A stretch of 31,328 bases of DNA from Betaproteobacteria bacterium (GCA_009927195.1 RFNL01000403.1:1-31328), one strand, 5' to 3'; positions 16,396 through 27,761 are shown, numbered from the stretch's first letter. Translations and numbers: made by a program. The notes: generated from the letters alone by a model not told the origin.

Positions 16396-17928
16396 TTACA
16401 GCGGTATGTTGCCGTGCTTGCGCCATGGATTTTCGACTTGTTTGTCTTTGAGCATGACCAGTGAGCGACAGATTCTTTTGCGTGTTTCATGGGGTTGAAT
16501 CACATCGTCGATGAACCCACGCGCACCAGCGACAAATGGATTGGCAAAACGTGCTTTGTATTCGACTTCGCGATTGGCCAGTTTGACGGGATCGCCTTTG
16601 TCTTCGCGAAAGATGATTTCAACCGCACCCTTGGCACCCATGACCGCAATTTCCGCATTGGGCCAGGCAAAATTCACATCACCACGCAGGTGTTTGGACG
16701 ACATCACGTCATAGGCGCCGCCATAAGCCTTGCGTGTGATTACCGTGATCTTGGGCACCGTGCACTCAGCATATGCGTACAGCAGTTTGGCACCATGTTT
16801 AATGATGCCACCAAACTCTTGGCTGGTGCCAGGCATGAATCCTGGCACGTCCACAAATGTGAGCACAGGAATGTTGAATGCGTCGCAAAACCGAACAAAT
16901 CGCGCTGCTTTGATGGCGCTTTTGATGTCCAGACAGCCCGCCAACACCAAGGGTTGATTGGCCACAATGCCAACGGTTTGTCCATCCATTCGCGCAAACC
17001 CAATCAAAATGTTTTTGGCATATTCAGGTTGCAACTCAAAGAAATCGCCGTCATCCACGGTTTTCAGAATTAACTCTTTCATGTCGTAGGGTTTATTGGG
17101 ATTGGCTGGCACCAAGGTATTGAGGCTCAGATCCATTCGGTCGGTAGGATCGCCGCTTTTGCGAACGGGTGATTTTTCTCGGTTGCTCAAAGGTAAGTAG
17201 TTGTAGAGACGGCGCAGCATCAACAAGGCTTCGACATCATTGTTGAATGCCATATCGGCCACACCACTTTTTGAGGTGTGGGCGAGTGCACCGCCCAATT
17301 CTTCAGCGCTGACTTCTTCATGGGTCACGGTTTTGACCACATCCGGGCCAGTCACAAACATGTAGGAACTGTCTTTGACCATGAAAATAAAGTCGGTCAA
17401 TGCGGGCGAATAAACAGCCCCCCCCGCACAGGGCCCCATGATCATGCTGATTTGCGGGACCACGCCGCTGGCCATCACATTGCGTTGAAACACATCGGCA
17501 TAACCCCCAAGGGAGGCAACCCCTTCTTGAATCCTGGCCCCGCCAGAGTCGTTGAGCCCAATGACCGGCGCACCCACTTTCATGGCTTGGTCCATTATTT
17601 TGCAAATTTTTTCAGCATGGGTTTCGGACAAGGCCCCGCCATAAACCGTGAAGTCTTGGCTGAACACAAACACCAATCGCCCATTGATCATGCCGTACCC
17701 GGTCACCACGCCGTCGCCGGGAATTTTGTGGTCGGCCATGCCAAAGTCGACGCACCGGTGTTCGACAAACATGTCCCATTCTTCGAAGGTGCCCTCATCC
17801 AGCAATATCTCCAAGCGCTCGCGCGCGGTCAGCTTGCCTTTGGCGTGTTGCGCCTCAATGCGCTTGACCCCTCCCCCGAGCCTGGCGGCAGCCCGCTTGC
17901 TCACCAGTAGTTCATTGATATCCGTCAT
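16396..17928 (-). CDS. pccB: Propionyl-CoA carboxylase beta subunit (carboxyltransferase)
   Basis: This 510-residue carboxyltransferase passes CO2 from biotin to propionyl-CoA, giving (2S)-methylmalonyl-CoA. It shows two crotonase-fold halves: the first has GKLTARERLEILLD and NDSGGARIQEG, the second has VDVPGFMPGTSQE and ITRKAYGGAYDVM. The oxyanion-hole glycines in GGARIQEG and in the GGAY stretch are present. The start overlaps the meaB stop by 17 bases, and GGAG lies inside the meaB end as its Shine-Dalgarno. It is 14 bases ahead of pccA. Acyl chain preference cannot be proven by reading, but the neighbours make propionyl-CoA the natural substrate. Confidence 0.93.
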   Translation of the reverse strand: MTDINELLVSKRAAARLGGGVKRIEAQHAKGKLTARERLEILLDEGTFEEWDMFVEHRCVDFGMADHKIPGDGVVTGYGMINGRLVFVFSQDFTVYGGALSETHAEKICKIMDQAMKVGAPVIGLNDSGGARIQEGVASLGGYADVFQRNVMASGVVPQISMIMGPCAGGAVYSPALTDFIFMVKDSSYMFVTGPDVVKTVTHEEVSAEELGGALAHTSKSGVADMAFNNDVEALLMLRRLYNYLPLSNREKSPVRKSGDPTDRMDLSLNTLVPANPNKPYDMKELILKTVDDGDFFELQPEYAKNILIGFARMDGQTVGIVANQPLVLAGCLDIKSAIKAARFVRFCDAFNIPVLTFVDVPGFMPGTSQEFGGIIKHGAKLLYAYAECTVPKITVITRKAYGGAYDVMSSKHLRGDVNFAWPNAEIAVMGAKGAVEIIFREDKGDPVKLANREVEYKARFANPFVAGARGFIDDVIQPHETRKRICRSLVMLKDKQVENPWRKHGNIPL

Positions 17929-18970
17929 TCACTTCTCCAGGCAATCGTGATGGGTGGTGTTGGGCATGAAGCAACCTGCGTGCAGCGGTCGAGGGGGCCA
18001 ATTGCCCCGCCAAAACCTGCTCGGTCAAATCTGGCCAAATGGCTTGCACCCTGGGGTTTTGGCGAAACTCCCACAGCAAGCCGGCTTGAATTCGCTCATT
18101 CATCCAAGTCAATGATTGATGTCTTCTGCGCTGTGCCAGGCCACCGCTTTCCTGCTGCGACCGTTGGTAGCGTTGCACATGCGACCAAAATTCCTCTGTC
18201 CCTTGACCTTTCAATGCGCTCAAAAGCATCACCGGTGGTTGCCAAGCCGCAATCGCTGTGTGGGCGTTTGTGGGATCGCCGTGGGGTCGGAACAGACGCA
18301 AAGCGCTGGCAATGTGCGCTTGTGCCCTGCCCGCTGCATCGATGTCCAAATCCGATTTGTTGATCACAACCAAGTCCGCCAGTTCCATCACGCCTTTTTT
18401 GATGGCTTGTAAATCGTCGCCAGCGTTGGGCAGTTGCATCAACACAAACATGTCCGTCATGCCAGCAACCGCGGTCTCGCTTTGACCCACTCCCACCGTT
18501 TCGACAATGACGACGTCATAGCCGGCGGCCTCGCACACCAACATGCATTCACGCGTTTTCTCTGCCACCCCGCCCAGGCTGCCACTGCTGGGACTGGGCC
18601 GGATGAAAGCTTGATGATGCACGGATAAATACGCCATGCGGGTTTTGTCGCCCAAAATAGATCCGCCTGACACCGTGGAAGATGGATCGATCGCCAAGAC
18701 AGCCACCCGATGGCCTAGCCCAATCAAGAAAAGGCCCAGCAATTCAATGAACGTACTCTTTCCGACCCCTGGCACCCCACTCAAGCCCAGGCGCAAGGAA
18801 CGGCCGGTGTGCGGCAATAGGTGGGTCAACAGTTCATCGGCTTGGGCCCGGTGATCGGCCCGGGTGGACTCCAGCAAAGTGATGGCCTTGGCCATGCTGC
18901 GCCGTTGCACCACAGGATCGCCTGTGAGCAAGTCTTGCAACGCATCGCGGGGGCCTTGATGGCTCACCAC
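17912..18970 (-). CDS. meaB: Methylmalonyl-CoA mutase-associated G3E GTPase
   Basis: MeaB protects the mutase and helps load adenosylcobalamin into it (older name ArgK). The P-loop GVPGVGKST is at residues 65-73. DPSSTVSGGSILGDKTRM and ETVGVGQSE are the switch and Walker B segments of this family, and NKSD gives guanine specificity. The C-terminal arm of about 80 residues is the dimerisation region. The start is a GTG at 18970; another GTG follows as the next codon, so the start may be one codon later. An AAGGGG site lies just upstream. It sits 42 bases after scpA and overlaps pccB, as expected for a dedicated chaperone. Confidence 0.93.
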   Translation of the reverse strand: MVSHQGPRDALQDLLTGDPVVQRRSMAKAITLLESTRADHRAQADELLTHLLPHTGRSLRLGLSGVPGVGKSTFIELLGLFLIGLGHRVAVLAIDPSSTVSGGSILGDKTRMAYLSVHHQAFIRPSPSSGSLGGVAEKTRECMLVCEAAGYDVVIVETVGVGQSETAVAGMTDMFVLMQLPNAGDDLQAIKKGVMELADLVVINKSDLDIDAAGRAQAHIASALRLFRPHGDPTNAHTAIAAWQPPVMLLSALKGQGTEEFWSHVQRYQRSQQESGGLAQRRRHQSLTWMNERIQAGLLWEFRQNPRVQAIWPDLTEQVLAGQLAPSTAARRLLHAQHHPSRLPGEVNDGYQ

Positions 18971-19012
18971 TGTCGCCCCTTGACCTTGAGAAGACGATGG
19001 ATCACAGGCATC

Positions 19013-21196
<2,184 letters not shown>

Positions 21197-21248
21197 GGCA
21201 CTTACCTCGATAGGGGGTCTTTGCAACTTTGAAATATTTGCATTTGAC

Positions 21249-21276
21249 ATCATATCATTCATAATTATGAATTCAA
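21249..21276 (-). promoter_or_regulatory. Probable scpA operon promoter
   Basis: On the minus strand TTGAAT (21271-21276) and TATGAT (21249-21254) are 16 bp apart, inside a very AT-rich stretch between the divergent gntR and scpA genes. The hexamers are close to sigma-70 consensus. The 16-bp palindrome occupies the spacer, so a bound repressor would block the polymerase. Confidence 0.55.
21257..21272. promoter_or_regulatory. Perfect 16-bp palindrome, likely GntR operator
   Basis: ATTCATAATTATGAAT is a perfect dyad lying between the divergent starts, 32 bases from the gntR ATG and 61 from the scpA ATG. FCD-type GntR regulators usually bind short dyads beside their own gene. That this regulator binds here is an inference from position and symmetry. 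Confidence 0.6.
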
Positions 21277-21291
21277 AATATTTTATGTGCT

Positions 21292-21297
21292 TACAAT
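21292..21297 (+). promoter_or_regulatory. Possible -10 element of gntR
   Basis: TACAAT resembles a -10 hexamer and sits seven bases ahead of the gntR ATG, which would place transcription start at or near the start codon. No good -35 is visible; the region 17 bp upstream falls in the palindrome. Confidence 0.3.
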
Positions 21298-21303
21298 TGG
21301 GTC

Positions 21304-21990
21304 ATGGACAATGCGCAAAACTTGGGCCGAAATGCCCTTTACGAAGAGGTGGCCGAACGTTTGCGGCAACGAATTTTCGCGCGCGAACTCATGCCGGGCA
21401 GTTGGATCGACGAGATGAAAATTTCTCAAGAGTACGGCATCAGCAGGACCCCTTTGCGGGAGGCACTGAAGGTGCTGGCCACAGAAGGTTTGGTGACCAT
21501 GAAGTTGCGCCGCGGGGCCTATGTGACCGAGGTGAGTGACAAGGACTTGAAAGATGTTTATCACTTGCTCGCACTGCTCGAATCCGATGCGGCCGCTCAG
21601 GTAGCCCATCTTGCCTCAAGCGCTGAACTGGAAGATTTGCTGCGCCTGCATGAGCAACTCAAACAATCGGTCGCAGACCGCAACCAATTTTTCGCGCTCA
21701 ACGAGCAATTCCATCTGCGCATACTGGCCTTGGCCAATAACAAATGGCGCACCCAAATGGTGCTTGATCTGCGCAAGGTGATGAAATTGAATCGCCAAAA
21801 CTCATTACTCAAATCTGGCCGGGTAGAGGAATCGCTGAACGAGCACCAGGCCTTGATGGATGCGCTGCAGGCCCGAAACCCTTTACTGAGCATGGAAAAA
21901 ATGCAAGCCCACTTTGCCAATGGATTGGAAGCGGCCAGCCACGAGAGCATGCATTCAATGCCCACACTTCAAGCGGATTTGGCTGCTTGA
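21304..21990 (+). CDS. GntR-family regulator, FCD (FadR-C) domain
   Basis: This 228-residue regulator has an N-terminal winged helix-turn-helix (about 10-77; recognition segment ISRTPLREALKVLATEGLV) and a C-terminal all-helical FCD effector domain (about 80-215). FCD regulators commonly bind carboxylic acids or acyl-CoAs through a metal site; here D, H and H residues lie in the helical domain (NEQFHLRI, LNEHQALM). It is divergent from the scpA operon, so its likely job is to sense a pathway intermediate such as methylmalonyl-CoA, propionyl-CoA or a related acid and control that operon. No Shine-Dalgarno is visible before the ATG. Its 3' end overlaps the convergent transporter gene by 22 bases. 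Confidence 0.85.
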   Translation: MDNAQNLGRNALYEEVAERLRQRIFARELMPGSWIDEMKISQEYGISRTPLREALKVLATEGLVTMKLRRGAYVTEVSDKDLKDVYHLLALLESDAAAQVAHLASSAELEDLLRLHEQLKQSVADRNQFFALNEQFHLRILALANNKWRTQMVLDLRKVMKLNRQNSLLKSGRVEESLNEHQALMDALQARNPLLSMEKMQAHFANGLEAASHESMHSMPTLQADLAA

Positions 21991-22880
21991 GCCGGCTGAA
22001 CCACCAGGGCCACGCCGGGCAAAATCATCAAACAACCCATGGCATGGTGCCAACCCAAGGTTTCTCCGAGCACGCCCCATGAGACCAAGGCCCCCCACAA
22101 TGGGCCCAAATACAGCGTCATGCTGGTGCGGCTGGCGCCCAAGGTTTTTTGGGCCCACCCATAAATCCAATAAGCGCCAATGCCTGGGACCAGGGCAACC
22201 GCCAATACCAACGCGCTGGCCAACCAGGTCCAAGCAGGAGATTGCGGCTGCACCCACTCCCAAAGGGCAAAGGGCACCAAGGTGACCACCCCGCCTGCGC
22301 AGATACAGGCAAGCCTGGCCGTGGCCGAAAGCGAGCTGGTCCACTTTTTTTGCAACAAGGCATAAGCAGCCCATGACAAAGTGGCGGCCATGATGAACCA
22401 ATCACCTTGCACCCATTGAAACTGGCTCAAAGCCGACCAGTTGCCCTTGACAACGACATGCACCACCCCCAGCAAAGCCAGAGCCACACCCAACACCTGT
22501 TTGAATCGCATGGATTCACCCAGCCAAATGGCCGACCCCCAAACAATCAGCACCGGTGCAGTGGCGTAAATCAATGCAATGTTCATGGCGGTGGTGGTTC
22601 TGGCCCCCCAATATACCCATGCTCCGCACACCAGCATGCCCAAACTGCCCAACACCAGGTATCGCCAGCGATCGCGCCAGATCTGCTGCCGCTCAGCCCA
22701 AATTTCTTGGCGGGCCCACCCAGCCAGCAACAGCCCTGCAATGGCCCAACGCCCCAGGGCCAGTACATGTGGATCCACCACCCCAGGGGCAAGCCGAGCA
22801 CATAAAAAATTGACCGCCCATAAGGCCGGGATGAACCACACCAAGACCCATGCGCGCCAATGGCGTTGGTCAGGCATCAT
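21969..22880 (-). CDS. EamA/DMT-family transporter
   Basis: This hydrophobic protein of about 303 residues has two EamA repeats and some ten predicted membrane helices, from AWVLVWFIPALWAVNFLCARLA near the N-terminus to MGCLMILPGVALVV near the end. Family members export amino acids or other metabolites, but substrates cannot be predicted. The start is uncertain: the frame is open to 22925 within dusA, and ATG codons occur at 22895, 22880 and 22877. I chose 22880, where the protein begins shortly before the first helix and overlaps the dusA stop by 11 bases. No good Shine-Dalgarno marks any of them. The tight spacing suggests co-transcription with dusA. Confidence 0.82.
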   Translation of the reverse strand: MMPDQRHWRAWVLVWFIPALWAVNFLCARLAPGVVDPHVLALGRWAIAGLLLAGWARQEIWAERQQIWRDRWRYLVLGSLGMLVCGAWVYWGARTTTAMNIALIYATAPVLIVWGSAIWLGESMRFKQVLGVALALLGVVHVVVKGNWSALSQFQWVQGDWFIMAATLSWAAYALLQKKWTSSLSATARLACICAGGVVTLVPFALWEWVQPQSPAWTWLASALVLAVALVPGIGAYWIYGWAQKTLGASRTSMTLYLGPLWGALVSWGVLGETLGWHHAMGCLMILPGVALVVQPAQAAKSA

Positions 22881-23928
22881 GGACAACAGGGTCATGGCGG
22901 CGCAAAGCCTGTTGGGCCAATGCATGCACCTCTGTGGGGCTCAAATGCTTCAAGCGGTGGTCGCTCCAGACCTGCCGCCACAAACGGGCTCCTGGCATGC
23001 CATGGCGCAAACCCAAGATGTGGCGTGCCATGCTGTACCAATGCACACCCGCCGACCGCTGTTGCTCGGTCATATAGCCCACCATGGCCAACTCGACCGC
23101 ATCCCGGTCCAAACTCGGTGCAGGCTTTGAACTCGCAACTGGTCCAGACACCCCAGCCAGTCGACCTGTTTGATCCAGCCAAGCATCCCAGCCACTGAGC
23201 GTCCAGGGATTGTGATAGGCCGCACGCCCGACCATGGCTCCATCCAGACCAGGGGTATGACGCTCGATATCGGCCAGGCTGTGCAACCCGCCATTGAGGA
23301 CAAACTGGGCATCGGGAAAGGCTTGTTTGAGCCGATGCACGACCGCGTACCGCAGGGGCGGAACCTCTCTGTTTTGCTTGGGTGACAAGCCTTTGAGCCA
23401 GGCGTTGCGCGCATGCACAATGAACATGCGACAACCCACATCGTAGATTTGGCCGACAAATTCTGTCACCATGTCTGGGCTTTCATCATGGTCCAAACCG
23501 ATGCGGTGTTTGACAGAGATAGGCAATTCAACGCTGTCTTGCATGGCCTTGATGCCATCGGCCACCAGCGTCGGATCGGCCATGAGGCAAGCGCCAAAAG
23601 CACCTTTTTGAACCCGCTCAGAGGGGCAGCCACAATTCAAATTGATTTCTTGGTAGCCCCAGCGCTGGCCCAATCGGGCGGCCTTGGCCAACTCAGAGGC
23701 TTCGCAGCCACCAATTTGCAAGGCCACAGGATGCTCGAAGGGGTCGTGATCCAGGTGCCTGGCCACATCACCATGCAACAAGGCACCGGTGGTCACCATC
23801 TCGGTATACAACCAAGCGCGGCGAGAGATCAGGCGGTGGAAAAATCGGCAATGCCGATCTGTCCAATCCATCATCGGGGCGACCGAGAGCCGCAATGAAT
23901 CGTCCACCCTCAAGCGCCCGCGCCGCAC
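22870..23928 (-). CDS. dusA: tRNA-dihydrouridine synthase A
   Basis: This FMN enzyme reduces uridine 20/20a in the tRNA D-loop using NADPH. The start of the TIM barrel has SVAPMMDWTDRHCRFFHRL. The catalytic cysteine is C101 in NLNCGCPSERVQKGAFGACLM. The DusA-type segment KGLSPKQNREVPPLRY and the FMN phosphate site VLNGGL...MVGRAAYHNPW are present. The length of 352 residues suits DusA. The start is a GTG at 23928, 12 bases after the restored phaB stop. A GTG at 23907 would give an N-terminus of more usual length, so the start is uncertain. It is downstream of the pha genes without an obvious functional link. Confidence 0.92.
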   Translation of the reverse strand: MRRGRLRVDDSLRLSVAPMMDWTDRHCRFFHRLISRRAWLYTEMVTTGALLHGDVARHLDHDPFEHPVALQIGGCEASELAKAARLGQRWGYQEINLNCGCPSERVQKGAFGACLMADPTLVADGIKAMQDSVELPISVKHRIGLDHDESPDMVTEFVGQIYDVGCRMFIVHARNAWLKGLSPKQNREVPPLRYAVVHRLKQAFPDAQFVLNGGLHSLADIERHTPGLDGAMVGRAAYHNPWTLSGWDAWLDQTGRLAGVSGPVASSKPAPSLDRDAVELAMVGYMTEQQRSAGVHWYSMARHILGLRHGMPGARLWRQVWSDHRLKHLSPTEVHALAQQALRRHDPVVHDA

Positions 23929-23940
23929 AAGGCCACGGGC

Positions 23941-24677
23941 TCAGCCCATGTGCAAACCACCATTGACCGAGAAGTCCGCGCCGGTGGAATACCCGCTTTC
24001 ATTGGATGCCAGCCAAGAAATGATGGAAGCAATTTCGCTGGGTTCGCCCAAGCGCTTGACTGGAATGGTGTTGACAATCTTCTCAAGGACCTCTGCCGAA
24101 TGGCTTTGACCATGTCGGTACCGATATAGCCCGGGCTGATGGTGTTGACAGTGACGCCCTTGTTGGCCAACTCTTGGGCCAAGGCCATGGTGAAACCGTG
24201 CATACCCGCTTTGGCGGCTGAGTAATTGGTTTGACCGGCCTGCCCTTTTTCACCATTGACCGAACTGATCTGAATGATCCTGCCCCAACCGCGCTCGACC
24301 ATATCACCAACCACTTGCTTGGTCACGTTGAACATCGAATTCAAATTCGTATCGATGACGGCATCCCAATCGTCTCGGGTCATTTTCAAAAACATCCGGT
24401 CCCGGGTGATGCCTGCGTTGTTGACCAACACATCGATCGGACCGTGCTCGGCCTTGGCCTTGGAAAAGGCCTCTACTGTCGATTCCCAAGAGCTGACATT
24501 GCCAACCGAGGAGAAAAAGGTAAATCCAAGGGCTTTTTGCTCATCGAGCCACTTGGCGAAATCCCGTGTTGGGCCGCATCCAGCTATGACGGTAAAACCA
24601 TCTTGGTGCAAGCGCTGACAAATGGCGGTTCCAATGCCACCCATACCACCTGTCACGTAGGCTACTTTTTGAACCAT
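23941..24677 (-). pseudogene. phaB: Acetoacetyl-CoA reductase, frameshifted near codon 194
   Basis: PhaB reduces acetoacetyl-CoA to (R)-3-hydroxybutyryl-CoA with NADPH. The SDR fold is clear: TGGMGGIG at 9-16, NNAG at 86-89, the catalytic serine at 138/139, Y152 and K156. After MVKAIR (codon 194, 24096-24098) the frame runs into unrelated sequence and stops only at 23910. In the neighbouring frame the true ending resumes at once, AEVLEKIVNTIPVKRLGEP through FSVNGGLHMG, with a stop at 23941. One missing base, fitting GGG read as GG, explains it; the repaired protein has 245 residues, as PhaB should. The lost part closes the substrate pocket and includes the conserved C-terminus, so the encoded 255-residue product is unlikely to work. 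The ATG has AGGAG ahead. Confidence 0.9.
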
Positions 24678-24725
24678 GTCTGTCTCCTATCAGATATCAA
24701 TTTTAATGGGACTGTTTGTTAAGAA

Positions 24726-25904
24726 TCATCGCTCTAGGGTCATGGCAACGCCCATGCCCCCACCAATGCACAGCGCCGCCAAGCCCTTTTTGGCCGAGCT
24801 TCTTTGCATTTCGTGCAACAAGGTGACCAGGATGCGACAGCCTGATGCACCGATCGGATGGCCGATGGCGATGGCCCCACCGTTGACATTGACACGGGCT
24901 GGATCGATGTCCAAGGCCTGGTTGACCGCGCATGCCTGGGCCGCAAAAGCCTCGTTGAGTTCAAACAAATCCACGTCCGATGCGCTCCAACCTGCGCGTT
25001 CAAGTGCCTTGCGCGATGCTGGCACAGGACCCATGCCCATGGTCGCGGGATCGAGCCCGGTGGTAGCGAAAGATGCGATCCGCGCCAAAGGCTTGAGTCC
25101 CAGGGCATTGGCTTTGGCCGCTGTCATGACCATCACCGCCGCCGCACCATCGTTGATGCCAGAGGCATTGCCAGCGGTGACGCTGCCATCTTTGTCAAAG
25201 GCAGGGCGCAAACCGGCCAAAGCTTGGGCATTGGTTTTGAGGTTGATGTATTCGTCCGTGGCAAAAACCACTGGGTCACCCTTTTTCTGAGGAAGGCTGA
25301 CAGGGACAATTTCATCATTGAATTTGCCAGCGCCTTGCGCGGCGGCCGCTTTTTGCTGACTGGCCAATGCCAGCGCGTCTTGCATGTCACGGGAAATGCC
25401 ATGGGCTTTGGCCACGTTTTCCGCCGTGATGCCCATGTGGTACTGGTTGTACACATCCCACAAACCGTCCACGATCATGCTGTCGACCATTTTCCAATCA
25501 CCCATGCGTTGACCATCGCGGGAATTGTTCAGCACATGGGGGGATGCGCTCATGTTTTCCTGGCCGCCCGCAATGACGATTTCGCTGTCACCCCAGGCCA
25601 CCGCTTGAGCGGCCAGCATGACCGCTTTCAAGCCAGAGCCGCACACCGCATTGATCGTCAATCCCGGCACCTCTTTGGGAATGCCGGCTTTCATCAGGGC
25701 CTGGCGAGCGGGATTTTGCCCGGCGCCAGCCGCCAGGACCTGCCCCATGATCACTTCTCCGACCAAAGCTGGGTCCAAGCCAGTGCGCGACAGCAAGTTT
25801 TGAATGACCCGTCCGCCCAACTCGGCGGCACTCGTTTTGGCCAAACTGCCGCCAAATTTGCCCACCCCAGTGCGGGCGGCTGAAACAATCACGATGTCGT
25901 CCAT
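24726..25904 (-). CDS. phaA: Acetyl-CoA acetyltransferase (beta-ketothiolase)
   Basis: This biosynthetic thiolase condenses two acetyl-CoA, or acetyl- with propionyl-CoA, in the first step of PHA synthesis. The nucleophile is C88 in NAVCGSGLKAV. H349 in GHPIGASGCRIL and C379 in CIGGGMGVAMTLER complete the active site. GQENMSASPHVL is the usual family segment. The length of 392 matches the family, and the frame is intact from start to stop, unlike its two pha neighbours. AAGGAG lies seven bases before the ATG. It sits 30 bases after phaC and 48 before phaB, giving the common phaC-phaA-phaB order. Confidence 0.95.
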   Translation of the reverse strand: MDDIVIVSAARTGVGKFGGSLAKTSAAELGGRVIQNLLSRTGLDPALVGEVIMGQVLAAGAGQNPARQALMKAGIPKEVPGLTINAVCGSGLKAVMLAAQAVAWGDSEIVIAGGQENMSASPHVLNNSRDGQRMGDWKMVDSMIVDGLWDVYNQYHMGITAENVAKAHGISRDMQDALALASQQKAAAAQGAGKFNDEIVPVSLPQKKGDPVVFATDEYINLKTNAQALAGLRPAFDKDGSVTAGNASGINDGAAAVMVMTAAKANALGLKPLARIASFATTGLDPATMGMGPVPASRKALERAGWSASDVDLFELNEAFAAQACAVNQALDIDPARVNVNGGAIAIGHPIGASGCRILVTLLHEMQRSSAKKGLAALCIGGGMGVAMTLER

Positions 25905-25934
25905 GTCAATCTCCTTAAAGTGAAATGTAAAAAG

Positions 25935-27631
25935 TCAGGCCTTGGCCTTGACGTATCGGCCAGGGGCGGGCTCAATGGCTTTATAGATGCCACGACCCGA
26001 GGTTTTGGGCGCCGCCACCATGGGCCCTGCATGGGGTTGGAGCCAATTGGACCAGTCGTCCCACCAACTGCCTGCCACCTCTTTGGCCTTGGCGCTCCAT
26101 TGCTCAAGTTGATCGGGCAGTTGCGCATCTGCGGTCACCCAGTGGCAGCGCTTACGGGCTTGAGGCGGATTGATCACGCCGGCAATGTGGCCCGAGGCAC
26201 CCATCACAAAGCGCTTTTTGCCAGGCAAGACCCGGGTGCTCGCGTAGGCGGCTTGGATGGGCACAATGTGATCTTCTTTCGACCCGTATATATATATGGG
26301 TAAATCAACCAGGCGCAGGTCAATAGGCTCGCCACAAACCAAGGCTTTGCCAGGCTGGATCAGGCGGTTTTCCAAATAAGTGTTGCGCAAATACCAGGCA
26401 AACATGGGCCCTGGTAAGTTGGTGGCGTCGCTGTTCCAGTAGAGCAAATCAAATGGCGGTGGGGTTTCGCCCTTGAGGTAATTTTTGACCACATAGTTCC
26501 AGACCAGGTCATTGGGCCTGAGGAAACTGAAGGTGGTGGCCATGTCGCGCCCGGGCATCAAACCACCGTTGGCAAACTGCATCTCGCGGAATTTGACAAA
26601 ATTTTCATCGATGAAAACGTCCAACACCCCTGAATCTTTGAAATCAATGAGGGTGGTGAGCAAAGTGACGCTGGCGACGGGCTTTTCACCTCTGGCGGCC
26701 AACACTGCCAAGGCTGTGGTCAAGATGGTTCCACCCACGCAAAAACCCAGGGCATTGATTTGCGCAACTTTGGCTATGTCTTGCACCACACGGATGGCTT
26801 CGATGGCACCTGTTGCAATGTAGTCGTCCCAACTGACATGGGCATGGCTGCTGTCAGGGTTGCGCCAACTCACCACGAAAGTGCGATGCCCTTGGACACC
26901 ACATACCGGATGAACGAGTTTTCGGGTTGCAAATCCAAAATATAGAACTTGTTGATGCACGGCGGAACCAGCAAAAAAGGTTTTTGGTGGACCTTGGAGG
27001 TCAAGGGCTTGTATTCGATGAGTTGAAACAGGTCGTTTTCAAATACCACCTGCCCTGGGGTGGTGGCGACGTTTTTCCCCACTTCAAACAGACTCTCATC
27101 GGTCATGGACACATGGCCTTGGCGCAGGTCATGCAGCAAATTTTGAACCCCCTTGGCAATGCTTTCTCCCTTGGTTTCAATGGCTTTTTGCTGGGCTTCG
27201 GCATTGAGCAAGAGCGAGTTGCTGGGCGCACTGGCGGCGCTCCACTGCTCAACCGCAAAGCGAATGCGTTCGCGGGTTTTGGGATCGGCTTGTACGGCAT
27301 TGGCCAAACCCATCAGGCTGCGGGTATTGAGCAGATACAAGGCTGCCGAAAATGCAGACATCGGATTGTGCGACCAGGATTCATCTGAAAAACGGCGATC
27401 CTTGAGCGCCGGGTTTTGGTTCAAACCCTGGTTCCACAGTTCGGTGGCCTCTTTCAAGTAGGCCTGCTGCAAAGCTCGTAGCTGGTCCGGCTCAAAGCGC
27501 ACCCCCCCCCACAGGGGGTCCGATCCGCCCAACTGTTGGAAGCTGGCCAGCGCCTGTTGCCATGCCTGGTTCAGGCTGTTTTGAAAAGCTTCTGCCGAGA
27601 TGCCGCCTGCGTTTGCGTTTTGCTGACCCAT
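25935..27631 (-). pseudogene. phaC: Class I PHA synthase, frameshifted near codon 248
   Basis: PhaC polymerises (R)-3-hydroxyacyl-CoA on the granule surface. The first 248 codons (27631 to 26888) encode the N-terminal domain and the opening of the hydrolase fold, ending PENSFIRYVVSKG; the frame then stops at 26870. The next frame continues from 26888 with HRTFVVSWRNPD, the lipase-like box GFCVGG (catalytic C298 in the repaired count), the Asp in GSKEDHIVP and the His in ASGHIAGVINPP. One missing base in GGG (26889-26891 region) explains it. Repaired, the protein has 565 residues, normal for class I. As written, no full-length synthase is made. GGAG precedes the ATG. A nine-C run at 27502-27510 in the N-terminal part reads in frame. 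Confidence 0.92.
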
Positions 27632-27761
27632 TGCTCTGTCTCCTCAGCTCAGTCTGCACTCTTATTGGCCCTACACTGCGCAGATTGGCCACAAAGGCAT
27701 ACAGTATCTCAGTTTCTGACCTCATGACACTGACCATCAGACGATTTAGGGCTCTAACCCC

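Noticed and set aside
24091..24100. Programmed ribosomal frameshifting in phaB, phaC or pgeF
   Set aside because: None of the three sites has a slippery heptamer, an internal Shine-Dalgarno or a clear downstream hairpin, and these families are not known to use recoding.
26282..26301. Near-perfect 20-bp palindrome with a TATATATATA centre
   Set aside because: It falls inside phaC and is accounted for by the codons of the conserved PIYIYG segment; two mismatches and an internal position make a regulatory role unlikely.
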